From: JBBCJT01 sp037190665
GTDB taxonomy: Bacteria; Pseudomonadota; Alphaproteobacteria; Acetobacterales; Acetobacteraceae
Direction of reading: 5' to 3'
NCBI GenBank assembly: GCA_037190665.1
Contig: JBBCJT010000035.1
Span: 1-58,723, forward strand
Length of the DNA: 58,723 nt
In this document: one piece after another, positions 44,152 to 53,712 of the stretch
Layout: each line of letters starts with the position of its first letter
Numbering within the stretch: the first letter of the stretch is position 1
Program-made: the position numbers and the translations under genes
Notes under the pieces: model-generated
Seen by the model: only the letters and a program-made list of their open reading frames with translations
Database searches by the model: none
What the model was told of the DNA's origin: nothing

Positions 44152-47100
44152 TCAGTTGGCGCGCGACGTGCCGAGCCTGGCCAGCAGCCCGTCGGCCTCG
44201 GTCTCGCCGCGTTCGGCGGCGATCCGGTACCAGCGCGCGGCCAGGGCAGGATCTCCACGCAGGCCGACGGTGCCGAGCCGGCTGAGCACGCCCGGATCGA
44301 AGGCACGCCCGAGCGCGAGCGCGGCCGCGCCGCTGCCGAGATTGGCGGCACGCTCGAACAGCAGGCGCGCGGCGGAGACATCGCCGGTCGCGAGTGTGTC
44401 GGAGCCGCGCTTGATCAGGGCGGCGATCAGCGGGGAGTCGACGGAGCGCGGCGCGGGGGCGGGCTGCGGAGCTGAGGGCGCGGGCGGGGCGGTAGGCGCA
44501 GACGGTGGAATTGCGGCGATGACGGGTGGCGTCGGCGCTGGCGCAGGGGCCGCCGCGACGGGAGGGGTAGAGGGTACGGGCTGAGCCGGCGGCGCGACGG
44601 CGACCGGCGGCGCTGCGGGAACCGGCGTCAGCGGCGGGACGGTCGGGGACGCAGAAGCGGCTGGTGCCGGGTGCGCAGCAGCAGACGGCGACGCTGGCGC
44701 CGGAGGGACCTGCGCAGTCGGCGGAAGCAGCGCAGGCGGCGGAGGTGCGGCAACCGCCGATGCCGAAGCCGCCGGGGCAGCGGAGGGGCCAGGCGCAGAT
44801 GCGGGAGGAGCCGCCGTCGCGGAGGACTGCGGAGCCGAAGATGTCGACTGCGGCACGGAAGGCGTAGCCGGAGTCGGGGTCGTAGGTGCTGCGGCCGAGG
44901 TCATCGGCTGAGGCGCAACAGATGTCGCAGGCGGCGACGCCGATGCTGTCGCCAGCGATGACGCTCCGACTGTATCGGCCGCAGAAGATGTTGCAGATGA
45001 AACCGTCGTCTGCGGGTGGGCAGGCGTTGCGGCGGACGGCGCGCCTGCTGCTGTCGCCGCTCCGGCGGAAGCAGGAGGCGCGGATGGCGACACTGCGACC
45101 GTGGCAGAGGGCGCAATTGTCGAAGCCGTTGCTTGCGGCGTGGCAGGCGTCGGAGCGGGTGGCGTTGCTGCCGCCGAGCCCGCGGGAGCAGAACCCGCCG
45201 ATGGCGACACTGCGTCAGCAGCAGGTGCAACAGTCGAGGCCGTCGCTTGCGGTGTAGCGGACGGTGCGACTCCCGCCGCCGATCCAGCAGGCGCAGGTTG
45301 AGTCACAGGTGGCGACCCTGCGTTCGCAGAAGGTGCAGCGGTCGAAGCTGTCGTCTGCGGCGCGGCGGACATCGCAGCGGGCGGTGCGGCTGCCGTTGCT
45401 GACGCGGCGGGAGCAGGTTGAACTACGGATGGCGATACTGCGCCCGCAGAAGGTGCGGCTGTCGAAGCAGTCGCCTGCGGCGTGGCAGGCGTCGTAGCGG
45501 ACGGCGCGACTGCCGTTGCTGGCGCACCGGGAACAGGCTGAACCACGGATGGTGATACTGCGCCCGCAGAAGATGCAGCAGTCGAAGCAGTCGTCTGCGG
45601 CGTGGCAGGCATCGCAGCGGGCGGTGCGGCTGCCGTTGCTGACGCGGTGGGACCAGGCTGAACCCCGGGTGACGACATTGCCGCCGCAGATGGCGCAGCA
45701 GTCGAGGGCGTCGACGGCTGCGCGGCAGACGTCGCAGCGGACGACGCGACTGCTGCTGTCGACCCAGCGGGCGCAGGTTGGATCGCGGTCGGCGATACTG
45801 CGACTGCAGAAGGCGCGGCACCCGAAGACGTCGACTGCGACACGGCGGACGGCGCGGCGGTTGCCGCCGGCCCGGCGGGAGCAGGTTGAGCCGCGGGCGA
45901 CGACCCTGCGGCAGAAGACGCAGCAGTCGAAGCCGCTGTCTGCGGCGCGGCAGGGGTCGCGGCGGACGGCTCTGCCGTAGTCACCGCCGACACAGGCGGA
46001 GCAGGCTGAGACGTGGGCGGCGATGCCGTGACCGGCGCGGATGCAGAAGGCGCCAGAGCCGAAGCCGTCGCCTGCGGTGCAGAAGCCGTTGCAGCGGAAG
46101 GCGCTGCCGGCATCGCCGGTGACGCAGGCGTAGCGGGCGGCGACGGCGCAGCGGCGACGGGCGCGGACGACGGCGGCGCGGGGATTGGCGGCTGTGGCGC
46201 CGCGGCCGTCGCAGGGGGCGACGCTGTCGCCACCGAAGCAGGCTGGGTCGCCGGCGGCGGCGCTGCGGCCGCTGGCGATGTCGCGTAGGGGTCCTCAGAC
46301 AGCGCGATCTCGATCGGCTCCGAGGGCGGATCCGGTAGCGGCTGCGCGGCCTCGGCCACTGCCGCTGGAGCGGGAGCCGGTGGTGCTGCGAACGGGTCCG
46401 CAACACCCTCCAGCTCGACCGTCTCGGTCGGCACATCCGGCAACGGCATCGGCTGCGGTTCCGGCGCAGCGGAGGCGCTGTCCGCCACCACCGCCGGCTC
46501 AGGCTCGGTCGGGATGTCGGGCAGCGATCCTGCTTCCGTCGTCCTCGGCGCTTCACTCACCGCCGCCACGACGACAGCCGCGCTCGCCGGCACTGCATCC
46601 GTCGTCACCTGACCACCGAGGACAGGCGCGAGGGCGACTTCCCGCCGCCGCAGTTCCGTGACAACCGCCGGCGCGGGCGCCGACGCGAGGGCGACCACCG
46701 GCTGCACCGGCCCCGCGAGCGGCGGCGGGGCGGCCGGCGGCGCGACAGCGACCTGGGGGCCACCACTGCCCTTCGGACTTTCCGCCACATCCGATTGCGG
46801 CGGCCCCGCCAGATGAAGCAGTGCGCCACCGCCGATCGCCACGATGCCCAGCAGCGACCAGAACACCTTCAGCGTCCGCCCCCCCGCCCGCGGCAGCGCG
46901 GCCATGGCGGAGGCTGCGATCACCACCTCCTCCGGCGCGCGCTCCACGGGGCGCGCCGGCGCGGGGACGGGAGCAGGCGGCGGTTCCGCCAGCACCTCGT
47001 GCAGCGCGGCCACCCATTCCGGGCCGGGCGCGAGTTCCAGCGGCGGCAGCGCCGTGAGCGCTGCGGCCACCGCCTCGCCGACCTGCATGTCGCCGGGGGC

Positions 47101-47370
47101 GACGGTCAGATACGCGATCGGCGGCAGCGCGCCGAAACGGTCCACGAACCCCGCCTTCTCCAGCCGGCGGGCCAGATCGTCCACCGCATCGGGCGTCTCG
47201 TGCGGCTCGATGTCGATCAGGGCGACGCCGCTCACCGGATGCAGCACGGCGAAGGCATGATCCTCCGCCCCGGCCAGGGGCTCGACGATCCAGCCGGGAA
47301 GCTGGCGCGCCACAGCCTGCTCGTTCAGCGAGCTGGCGGACTCTTCCCCCCGCGGAACACCGTCCGGCAT
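44152..47370 (-). CDS. Large Pro/Ala-rich membrane protein with 40-residue tandem repeats and Sel1-like tail
   Basis: 1072 residues. Residues 1-150: globular domain of unknown type (VLHPVSGVALIDIEPHETPD). One transmembrane helix at about 168-188. Residues about 200-970 are low complexity (Pro, Ala, Ser, Thr, Val), and roughly in the middle exact 40-residue (120-nt) tandem repeats occur (45371, 45491, 45611, 45731, unit QATAST-APSAGAVSPS...). The last about 90 residues are Sel1/TPR-like (LFERAANLGSGAAALALG, WYRIAAERGETEADGL). Start at 47368-47370; a more upstream start is possible. A cell-envelope spacer or stalk with a protein-binding C-terminus is plausible, not proven. Confidence 0.85.
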   Translation of the reverse strand: MPDGVPRGEESASSLNEQAVARQLPGWIVEPLAGAEDHAFAVLHPVSGVALIDIEPHETPDAVDDLARRLEKAGFVDRFGALPPIAYLTVAPGDMQVGEAVAAALTALPPLELAPGPEWVAALHEVLAEPPPAPVPAPARPVERAPEEVVIAASAMAALPRAGGRTLKVFWSLLGIVAIGGGALLHLAGPPQSDVAESPKGSGGPQVAVAPPAAPPPLAGPVQPVVALASAPAPAVVTELRRREVALAPVLGGQVTTDAVPASAAVVVAAVSEAPRTTEAGSLPDIPTEPEPAVVADSASAAPEPQPMPLPDVPTETVELEGVADPFAAPPAPAPAAVAEAAQPLPDPPSEPIEIALSEDPYATSPAAAAPPPATQPASVATASPPATAAAPQPPIPAPPSSAPVAAAPSPPATPASPAMPAAPSAATASAPQATASALAPSASAPVTASPPTSQPAPPVSAVTTAEPSAATPAAPQTAASTAASSAAGSSPAAQPAPAGPAATAAPSAVSQSTSSGAAPSAVAVSPTAIQPAPAGSTAAVASSAATSAAQPSTPSTAAPSAAAMSSPGVQPGPTASATAAAPPAAMPATPQTTASTAASSAGAVSPSVVQPVPGAPATAVAPSATTPATPQATASTAAPSAGAVSPSVVQPAPAASATAAAPPAAMSAAPQTTASTAAPSANAGSPPVTQPAPAGSAAGVAPSATPQATASTVAPAADAVSPSAGSAPAGSAAATPPAPTPATPQATASTIAPSATVAVSPSAPPASAGAATAAGAPSAATPAHPQTTVSSATSSAADTVGASSLATASASPPATSVAPQPMTSAAAPTTPTPATPSVPQSTSSAPQSSATAAPPASAPGPSAAPAASASAVAAPPPPALLPPTAQVPPAPASPSAAAHPAPAASASPTVPPLTPVPAAPPVAVAPPAQPVPSTPPVAAAPAPAPTPPVIAAIPPSAPTAPPAPSAPQPAPAPRSVDSPLIAALIKRGSDTLATGDVSAARLLFERAANLGSGAAALALGRAFDPGVLSRLGTVGLRGDPALAARWYRIAAERGETEADGLLARLGTSRAN
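45251..45850 (-). repeat. 120-bp in-frame tandem repeats in the Pro/Ala-rich gene
   Basis: The motif (a/g)tcg(c/t)agcgg-acg/gcg occurs at 45371, 45491, 45611 and 45731, spaced exactly 120 bp, with a shifted copy at about 45251 and a decayed one at about 45851. The copies stay in frame. Confidence 0.85.
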
Positions 47371-47474
47371 TATCGACCCCGCATGCGCGGTTGCGCGTTG
47401 ACTGGTTACCGGGCCGTCGTGATCCCCTTCGACTGGCGCCAGCAGCTTCTGACGCGAATCGGTAGCGCGGAGGC

Positions 47475-47499
47475 GGCGCAATCACAAGATAATTGCGCC
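47475..47499. promoter_or_regulatory. Inverted repeat upstream of the Pro/Ala-rich gene
   Basis: Perfect 8-bp arms GGCGCAAT / ATTGCGCC around a 9-nt AT-rich centre, about 105 nt before the start of the 1072-residue gene and just after the hss stop. It could be an operator; there is no U-tract for a terminator. Confidence 0.3.
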
Positions 47500-47531
47500 T
47501 TCGTCACAACCTGCCGTTGTACCCGCGCCGC

Positions 47532-48944
47532 TTACCGCACGATCACGTTGCGGAACTGCCAGGGGTCGTCGAGATCGAGGTCCTCGGGGAACAGGCCCGG
47601 CCGGCCCGCAAGCGGCGTCCAGTCCGTGTAGGACCCGGTCAGCGTGCCGAGATACGGCGTCATGATCTCAAGCACACGCTCGTGGTCGATCTCGTCCGCC
47701 TCGACGATGCCGCGCCGCGGGTTCTCGATCGCCCAGACGATGCCGGCCAGCACCGCCGCGGTCACCTGCAGCCCGGTCGCGTTCTGGTAGGGGGCAAGCT
47801 GCCGCGCCTCCTCGATCGAGAGCACGCTGCCGTACCAGTACGCGTTCCGCGCGTGGCCGTAGAGGAGCACGCCAAGCTCATCCACGCCGGAGACGATCTC
47901 CTCGTTCATCAGCCGCCAGCGCGACTGCGGACGGAAAGCGCGGCCCTGCAGCTCATGCAGGCTCAGGATCGCGTCGTCGCAGGGGTGGTAGGCGTAGTGG
48001 CAGGTCGGGCGGTAGGCGACCTCGCCGTTCTGCCGCAGCGTCAGATAGTCGGCGATGCTGATCGATTCGTTGTGCGTGATCAGGTAGCCCTGGATCGCGC
48101 CGGCCTGCGGCGTCCATGTGCGCACGCGCGTGTTGGCGCCGGGCCGCTTCAGGTAGATCGCCGCGCCGCAGCCGAAATCGTGCCGCGCGCCATCGGGCGG
48201 CAGGGTCTTCTCATGCGTGCCGAAACCGAGTTCGGAGGGTTGCATCCCCTCGCCGACGAAGCCCTCGATCGACCAGGTGTTCACGAACTCGTCCGGCTGC
48301 TTGTGCCGGTTCGCGACCTGCGTGTCCCGCTCGGCGATGTGGATGCCCTTCACGCCGAGGTCGCGGGCGAAGCGCGCCCAGCCGTCGCGGTCGTTGGGGC
48401 GGGAGGCGCCGTGGCCGAGATCGGCGGCGAGCGTCAGCAGCGCGCGCTTGACCAGATGGCTGACGAAGCCGGGGTTCGCGCCGTGCGCGACGACCGCCGT
48501 CACGTCCGGCTCCGGCCGGCGCTGGGCGCGCATGCCCTCGCGCAGCGCATAGTTGGACCGCTGCGACATCGTCTTCGACGGGTCGGTGTAGCCGCCCGGC
48601 CAGGGCTCGATGCAGGTATCGAGGTACAGCGCGCCGATCTCGCGGCAGAGCCCGACCAGCGAGACGCTTTCCACGTCCACCGACAGGTTCACCAGCAGCC
48701 CGCCCGCGACCAGCGGCGTGAGCACTTCCCGGTAGTTGTCCGGGGTCAGGGCCAGCTTCTCGAAGCGGATGCCGGCCTGCTCCGCGATCGCGCGGTCGGC
48801 GTCGTCCGGCGCGATCACCACCATGCGCCGCCGGTCGAAGGCGATGTGGCGCAGGATCAGCGGCAGGCTTCCCTTGCCGATGGACCCGAAGCCGATCATC
48901 ACGATCGGGCCGTCGAAACGCGCATGCACAGGGTAGTCGGTCAT
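47532..48944 (-). CDS. hss: Homospermidine synthase
   Basis: NAD-dependent enzyme forming homospermidine from putrescine (and spermidine), a major polyamine of alphaproteobacteria. 470 residues; IVMIGFGSIGKGSLPLILRH is the NAD-binding motif, with YLDTCIEPWPGGYTDP and HGANPGFVSHLVKRALL further on. GGAGGG lies ahead of the ATG at 48942-48944. Divergent from the amino-acid transporter operon. Confidence 0.95.
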   Translation of the reverse strand: MTDYPVHARFDGPIVMIGFGSIGKGSLPLILRHIAFDRRRMVVIAPDDADRAIAEQAGIRFEKLALTPDNYREVLTPLVAGGLLVNLSVDVESVSLVGLCREIGALYLDTCIEPWPGGYTDPSKTMSQRSNYALREGMRAQRRPEPDVTAVVAHGANPGFVSHLVKRALLTLAADLGHGASRPNDRDGWARFARDLGVKGIHIAERDTQVANRHKQPDEFVNTWSIEGFVGEGMQPSELGFGTHEKTLPPDGARHDFGCGAAIYLKRPGANTRVRTWTPQAGAIQGYLITHNESISIADYLTLRQNGEVAYRPTCHYAYHPCDDAILSLHELQGRAFRPQSRWRLMNEEIVSGVDELGVLLYGHARNAYWYGSVLSIEEARQLAPYQNATGLQVTAAVLAGIVWAIENPRRGIVEADEIDHERVLEIMTPYLGTLTGSYTDWTPLAGRPGLFPEDLDLDDPWQFRNVIVR

Positions 48945-49160
48945 CCCGTAGGACCCTCCTTGGCGGGAGAAGAGAACGGCGCTGAACGGCCGCGGAGAGA
49001 CGCCCGGGGCCAGGGCCATCGGGCGGCGGCCTGCTACATCACGGGGTGCCGCGCGTCCACCTTGGCCGGGCGGGGTGTTCGGTGGCGGCGGAAGCAGCCT
49101 ATCATGACCGGGGGCGGCACGGACCGGGCCGGTCGCGCCGGGGGCATAATACGGGAGAAC

Positions 49161-50006
49161 ATGCACATGATGTCACGCCGTCTGGCTGGCGGGACCGCCG
49201 CACTGGGACTTGCGCTCGCCGCCGCAGCCGCGGCGCCCGCCGCGGCCCAGGGCGCGACCGAGTCGACCTTCGACCGCGTCCGCCGCACCAAGAAGCTGCG
49301 CACCGCCGCCGTCGCCGGCGCGGCGCCCTACTACCAGAAGGACCTCGCCACCGGCGTCTGGCGCGGCTTCTACGTCGACCTGCTGAAGATGCTGGCCGAG
49401 GAGCTGGAGGTCGAGCTGGAACTCGGCGAGACGACCTGGGGCAACGCGGTGCTCGATCTGCAATCGAACAAGATCGACATCTTCTTCGGCCTCAATCCCA
49501 CGCCGAAGCGCGCGCTGGTGATCGATTTCACCGTTCCGTGCTTCAACAATGCCTTCGCCTTCGTCACCAAGCGCGGCTTCGCGCCCACGACCTGGGACGA
49601 GCTGAACAAGCCGGAGATCAAGATCTCCGTCGATGTCGGCTCCTCGCAGGATCAGGTCGCGACCCGGCTGCTGCCGAAGGCGACGATCTCCCGCTTCAAG
49701 ACCGTCGACGAAGCGACGATCGCGGTGCAGACCGGCCGCGTCGATGCGCAGTGCGTGGTGCTGATGCTGGCGCTGACGGCGAAGAAGAAGAACCCCGGCG
49801 TCGGTGACGTCGTGGTGCCCACGCCGGTTTTCGCCACCACGTCGAACGCCGGCGTCCGGCGCGAGACCGACAAGACCTGGCGCGACTTCGTCAATACCTG
49901 GATCGAGTTCAACAAGGGTCTCGGCGCGGTGCGCAGCGTGATCCTGAAGAACATGGAACTGGTCGGCCTGTCGGAGGCGGACTTCCCCGCCGGCATCACC
50001 CTCTGA
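49161..50006 (+). CDS. Amino-acid ABC transporter substrate-binding protein
   Basis: 281-residue family-3 receptor with signal peptide ending PAAAQG. RVRRTKKLRTAAVAGAAPYYQK, GVWRGFYVDLLKML and the ALVIDFTVPCF segments are typical. Starts at 49161, 49167 or 49170 are all in frame; GGGAGA at 49153-49158 fits 49167 best. Followed by permease and ATPase. Confidence 0.92.
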   Translation: MHMMSRRLAGGTAALGLALAAAAAAPAAAQGATESTFDRVRRTKKLRTAAVAGAAPYYQKDLATGVWRGFYVDLLKMLAEELEVELELGETTWGNAVLDLQSNKIDIFFGLNPTPKRALVIDFTVPCFNNAFAFVTKRGFAPTTWDELNKPEIKISVDVGSSQDQVATRLLPKATISRFKTVDEATIAVQTGRVDAQCVVLMLALTAKKKNPGVGDVVVPTPVFATTSNAGVRRETDKTWRDFVNTWIEFNKGLGAVRSVILKNMELVGLSEADFPAGITL

Positions 50007-50046
50007 ACGAAGGGCGGGGCGGCCCTGCGCCGCCCCGCGCGAGCCG

Positions 50047-50712
50047 ATGTATCAGTGGGATTTCTCCTTCATCTGGGGCTATCGCTGGCTGTTCGTGAAC
50101 GGCCTCGGCGTCACGCTCGCCTTCACCGTCGCGATCGTCGTGCTCGGCCTGCTCGTGGGGCTGATCGCGGCGCTGACGCGGCTGTCGCCCTTCGCGCCGC
50201 TGCGCTGGCTGGTACAGGGCATCATCGAGGTATTCCGCTGCACGCCGGTGCTCGTGCAGCTCGTGTGGTTCTATTACGCGCTGCCGATCCTGGCCGGGAT
50301 CGAGATGTCGGCGACGAGCGCGAGCGTGCTCGCCCTGTCGCTCTACGGCGGGTCCTTCTACAGCGAGATCATCCGCGGCGGCATCGCCTCGATCGAGCGC
50401 GGCCAGTCCGAGGCGGCGCTCGCACTGGGGATGCGCCCCGCGCAGGCGATGCGGCGGATCGTGCTGCCGCAGGCGCTGAAGCGGATGGTCCCGCCGCTGA
50501 TGAACCAGTCGATCATCCAGCTCAAGAACACCTCGCTGGTCTCGGTGCTCGCCGTGCCGGACCTGCTCTACCAGGGGCAGGCGGTGGCGCACGACACCTA
50601 CCGGCCGCTGGAGATCTACACGCTGACCGCCGTGATCTACTTCGTGGTGCTGCTGCCGCTGACCCTGCTGGTGGGCAAGCTGGAGCAGCGGCTGTCGCGG
50701 TCGGACGCATGA
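50047..50712 (+). CDS. Amino-acid ABC transporter permease, HisM/GlnP type
   Basis: 221-residue permease with about five transmembrane helices. LVLxFRCTPVLVQLVWFYYALP and EAALALGMRPAQAMRRIVLPQA (EAA loop) are diagnostic. Its stop overlaps the ATPase start (ATGA). Confidence 0.94.
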   Translation: MYQWDFSFIWGYRWLFVNGLGVTLAFTVAIVVLGLLVGLIAALTRLSPFAPLRWLVQGIIEVFRCTPVLVQLVWFYYALPILAGIEMSATSASVLALSLYGGSFYSEIIRGGIASIERGQSEAALALGMRPAQAMRRIVLPQALKRMVPPLMNQSIIQLKNTSLVSVLAVPDLLYQGQAVAHDTYRPLEIYTLTAVIYFVVLLPLTLLVGKLEQRLSRSDA

Positions 50713-51482
50713 GCGCCCGCGCGATGATCGAGGTGGCGGGGCTGAGCAAGCGCTTCGGCAGCCACGAGGTGCTGCGCAGCGTGGATGTCGAGGTCGCGCA
50801 GGGCGAGGTGGTGGCGCTGATCGGGCCGTCCGGCTCCGGCAAGTCCACGCTGCTGCGCTGCCTGAACCTGCTGGTGATCCCAGATGGCGGGCAGGTGCGC
50901 ATCGGCGACCGCAGCTTCACCTTCGGCGCCGGCACGTCGCTGCCGCGATCGGCGGAACTAGCGCGGTTCCGCGCCGCCACCGGGATGGTGTTCCAGCAGT
51001 TCAACCTGTTCCCCCACATGACGGCGCTCGCGAACGTCATGGAAGGGCCGGTCACCGTGAAGCGCATGGACAAGCCGCGGGCGGAGGAACTGGCACGGAG
51101 CCTGCTCGCCAAGGTGGGGTTGGCGGAGAAGGCCGCCGAGTATCCCGCCCGGCTGTCGGGCGGCCAGAAGCAGCGCGTCGCCATCGCCCGCGCGCTGGCG
51201 ATGGAGCCCGAGGTGATGCTGTTCGACGAGGCGACCAGCGCGCTCGACCCCGAACTGGTCGGCGAGGTGCTGGCGGTGATGCAGGCGCTCGCCGCGGACG
51301 GGATGACGATGGTGATCGTCACGCACGAGATCGCCTTCGCGCGCGACGTGGCCGACCGGGTGCTGTTCCTCAACGGCGGCGTCATTGCCGAGTCCGGCGC
51401 GGCACGCCAGATGATCGATGCGCCGCAGCAGGAGTCGACGCGCGCCTTCCTGTCGCATTTCCACCGCCAGCGCGCCGAGTAG
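50709..51482 (+). CDS. Amino-acid ABC transporter ATPase, GlnQ type
   Basis: 257 residues. Walker A GPSGSGKST, Q-loop VFQQFNLFPHM, signature LSGGQKQRVA, Walker B VMLFDEATSALDPEL, H-loop THE. Four-base overlap with the permease gene. Confidence 0.95.
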   Translation: MSARAMIEVAGLSKRFGSHEVLRSVDVEVAQGEVVALIGPSGSGKSTLLRCLNLLVIPDGGQVRIGDRSFTFGAGTSLPRSAELARFRAATGMVFQQFNLFPHMTALANVMEGPVTVKRMDKPRAEELARSLLAKVGLAEKAAEYPARLSGGQKQRVAIARALAMEPEVMLFDEATSALDPELVGEVLAVMQALAADGMTMVIVTHEIAFARDVADRVLFLNGGVIAESGAARQMIDAPQQESTRAFLSHFHRQRAE

Positions 51483-51496
51483 GAGGCAGAGGCATC

Positions 51497-52768
51497 ATGG
51501 ACATCCAGTCGCTTGCGGGATCGGACGGCAGCCTTGCCGGCGTGGTCGATCCGGCCCGGCTGCAGCGCCTCGCCGAAGTGGCGGTACGCGTCGGGCTGAA
51601 TCTCGCGCCCGGGCAGGAACTGGTGATGACCGCCTCGCTGGAGGCGATCGACCTCGCGCGGGCCATCACGGAGGAGGCCTACAAGGCCGGCGCCTCGCTG
51701 GTCACCACGCTGTTCAACGACGATGCCTCCACCCTCGCCCGCTTCCGCCACGCGCCGGATGCGAGCTTCGACCGCGCACCGGGCTGGCTGTACGAGGGCA
51801 TGGCGGCCGCGTTCCGCGGCGGCGCGGCACGGCTCGCGATCGCGGGCGAGGACCCGTCGCTGCTCGCCGGCATCGCGGCCGACAAGGTGTCCCGCGCGAA
51901 CCGCGCGCGTTCAGCCGCCTACAAGCCGGCGCTCGAGCTGATCGTGAACACCGACATCAACTGGACCATCGTCTCCTACCCCTGCCTGTCCTGGGCGAAG
52001 GCGGTGTTCCCCGATCTCGCGCCGGCCGAGGCGGTGCGGCAACTGGCCGACGCGGTGTTCAAGGCGACGCGCGTGGACGGCCCCGATCCCGTGGCCGCGT
52101 GGGCGGCGCACAACGCGGCACTGCATGCGCGCAAGGACCGGCTGAACGGCAAGAACTACGCCGCGCTGCATTTCCGCGGCCCCGGCACGGACCTGACGGT
52201 CGGCCTCGCCGAGGGCCATGCGTGGAAGGGCGGTGCCTCGAGGGCGAAGAACGGCATCGTCTGCAACGCCAACATGCCGACCGAGGAGGTCTTCACCACC
52301 CCGCACAAGGACCGCACGGAAGGCACGGTGCGCAGCACCAAGCCGCTGTCCTACCAGGGCACGCTGATCCAGGACATCGCGGTGCGGTTCGAGGGCGGGC
52401 GCATCGTCGACTGCAGCGCGCGGACCGGGCAGGACGTGCTGGCGAAGGTGCTGGACACCGACGAGGGCGCGCGCCGGCTGGGCGAGGTCGCGCTGGTGCC
52501 GAATTCCTCGCCGATCTCGCAGAGCGGGCTGCTGTTCCTCAACACGCTGTATGACGAGAACGCGGCGAGCCACATCGCGCTCGGCCAGTCCTACTCGATG
52601 TGCTTCGTGGATGGTGCCACCGCCTCGCCCGAGGATCTGGCCCGGCGCGGCGCCAACAGCAGCCTGATCCATATCGACTGGATGATCGGCTCCGGCGAGA
52701 TCGACATCGACGGCATCGCCGCGGACGGCACGCGCGAGCCGGTGATGCGCAAGGGCGAGTGGGCCTGA
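51497..52768 (+). CDS. M29-family aminopeptidase
   Basis: 423-residue metallo-aminopeptidase of the AmpS/PepS (thermophilic M29) family. Visible metal-ligand motifs are MPTEEVFTTP, SHIALGQSY and IHIDWMIGS. The start at 51497 follows AGGAGG and AGAGG. It comes 14 nt after the ATPase gene, so imported peptides or amino acids may be processed by it. Confidence 0.92.
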   Translation: MDIQSLAGSDGSLAGVVDPARLQRLAEVAVRVGLNLAPGQELVMTASLEAIDLARAITEEAYKAGASLVTTLFNDDASTLARFRHAPDASFDRAPGWLYEGMAAAFRGGAARLAIAGEDPSLLAGIAADKVSRANRARSAAYKPALELIVNTDINWTIVSYPCLSWAKAVFPDLAPAEAVRQLADAVFKATRVDGPDPVAAWAAHNAALHARKDRLNGKNYAALHFRGPGTDLTVGLAEGHAWKGGASRAKNGIVCNANMPTEEVFTTPHKDRTEGTVRSTKPLSYQGTLIQDIAVRFEGGRIVDCSARTGQDVLAKVLDTDEGARRLGEVALVPNSSPISQSGLLFLNTLYDENAASHIALGQSYSMCFVDGATASPEDLARRGANSSLIHIDWMIGSGEIDIDGIAADGTREPVMRKGEWA

Positions 52769-52875
52769 GACGGCCGGGCCTTGCCGGTGATTTCTCATCG
52801 GCAGGGTGAAGGTCATCCGCGTGGATGGGTGTGGTGGTTGCGGGCGAAACAATGCCCCCGCCCGCCGCCCTGAAA

Positions 52876-52975
52876 GCGGGAGGTTTGCGGAAAGGAACGC
52901 ACGATTCGCAGAATCCCCTCTCCCGCCCAGCGGGAGAGGGAGGGGCCCGCGCTTGCGCGGGAGGGTGAGGGCACC
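52876..52975 (+). repeat. REP-like element, subtype 2
   Basis: GCGGGAGGTTTGCGGAA box, palindrome arms at 52916-52926 and 52930-52940, then an additional hairpin CCCGCGCTTGCGCGGG and tail AGGGTGAGGG. Same organisation as the inverted copy at 28658-28762. Confidence 0.8.
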
Positions 52976-53014
52976 GCACGAAGGCGGGACCTCACCGTGG
53001 TGCTGGCGGGGGCT

Positions 53015-53078
53015 ACCCCACACCCCGGCCCTCTCCCGCAAGCGGGAGAGGGAGAGACAGCGCAGCCGTTCCGCAAGG
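53015..53078 (-). repeat. REP-like element, subtype 1, inverted
   Basis: Palindrome arms at 53029-53039 and 53042-53052 (centre AA), with a box reading on the minus strand CTTGCGGAACGGCTGCGC at about 53060-53077, nearly identical to copy 4. Confidence 0.82.
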
Positions 53079-53206
53079 ATCTCGCCGGCGGGGGGACGCC
53101 GCGTGACGCTCCTTGCCTCAACCCTTCGGGTAAAGCTTTCGAAGACGGGTGAAGTCCGCGCGGCCCAGGCAAAGGGGACCGACGTCCCCCCGCCCCTGCC
53201 CTCAGG

Positions 53207-53587
53207 TCAGCTCGCGTAAAGCCCGCGGCTCGTCACGGTGATGCGGGCCGCGTGGCAGATGTTGATCTGCCGCAGCTCCGCCGACTGGCCGTTCGACCAG
53301 ACCACCCGGAAATCGTAGTTGCCGGCATTGGCGGCGCGGAACGTCATCATACGCCCGCTGTACAGCACGTTCTGCCCGAGCTGGTCGGGGCCCCAGCCCC
53401 CCTGGGAGGAGTGGCTGAAATACAGCCGCTCGATCACCCCGCCGGACTGGTTCACCACCTGGAAGCGGCTGTCGCAGGTGCCGGCATAGACCGGCTGGGG
53501 CGCGCTCGCTTCGGTACAGGCGGAGAGCGCGACGGCGGCCATCCCCAGAACGGCGGCCGAGCCAAAGACGCGACGATTCAGTTTCAT
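53207..53587 (-). CDS. Hypothetical lipoprotein
   Basis: 126 residues. Signal with lipobox L21-S22-A23-C24. The mature domain contains FQVVNQSGGVIERLYFSHSS, then WGPDQLGQNVL and Tyr/Trp-rich strands with two further cysteines (CDSRF, NICHAA). The WGPDxLG element is seen in many small exported proteins of unknown function. AAGGAA precedes the ATG. Confidence 0.78.
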   Translation of the reverse strand: MKLNRRVFGSAAVLGMAAVALSACTEASAPQPVYAGTCDSRFQVVNQSGGVIERLYFSHSSQGGWGPDQLGQNVLYSGRMMTFRAANAGNYDFRVVWSNGQSAELRQINICHAARITVTSRGLYAS

Positions 53588-53712
53588 GTTTCCTTATCCG
53601 CAAGCGATGCGTTCAACGCCGACCCGGCGTTCAATTATTAAGCGAATCCCGTGGGGAATTGGCAACCCGAAACAAAAAGCGGGCGTTGAGATCCGAGGAA
53701 AGGAGGCACGCC

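Larger units (their letters stand above)
52769..53206. other. 438-nt spacer with two REP-like elements
   Basis: Gene-free. It holds a subtype-2 copy on the plus strand and an inverted subtype-1 copy, listed separately, again as an inverted pair. Between 53080 and 53206 nothing is recognisable. Confidence 0.6.

Noticed and set aside
45251..45850. Regular 120-bp repeats resembling a CRISPR or satellite array
   Set aside because: Repeats are contiguous, lack unique spacers, stay in frame and encode a protein repeat.
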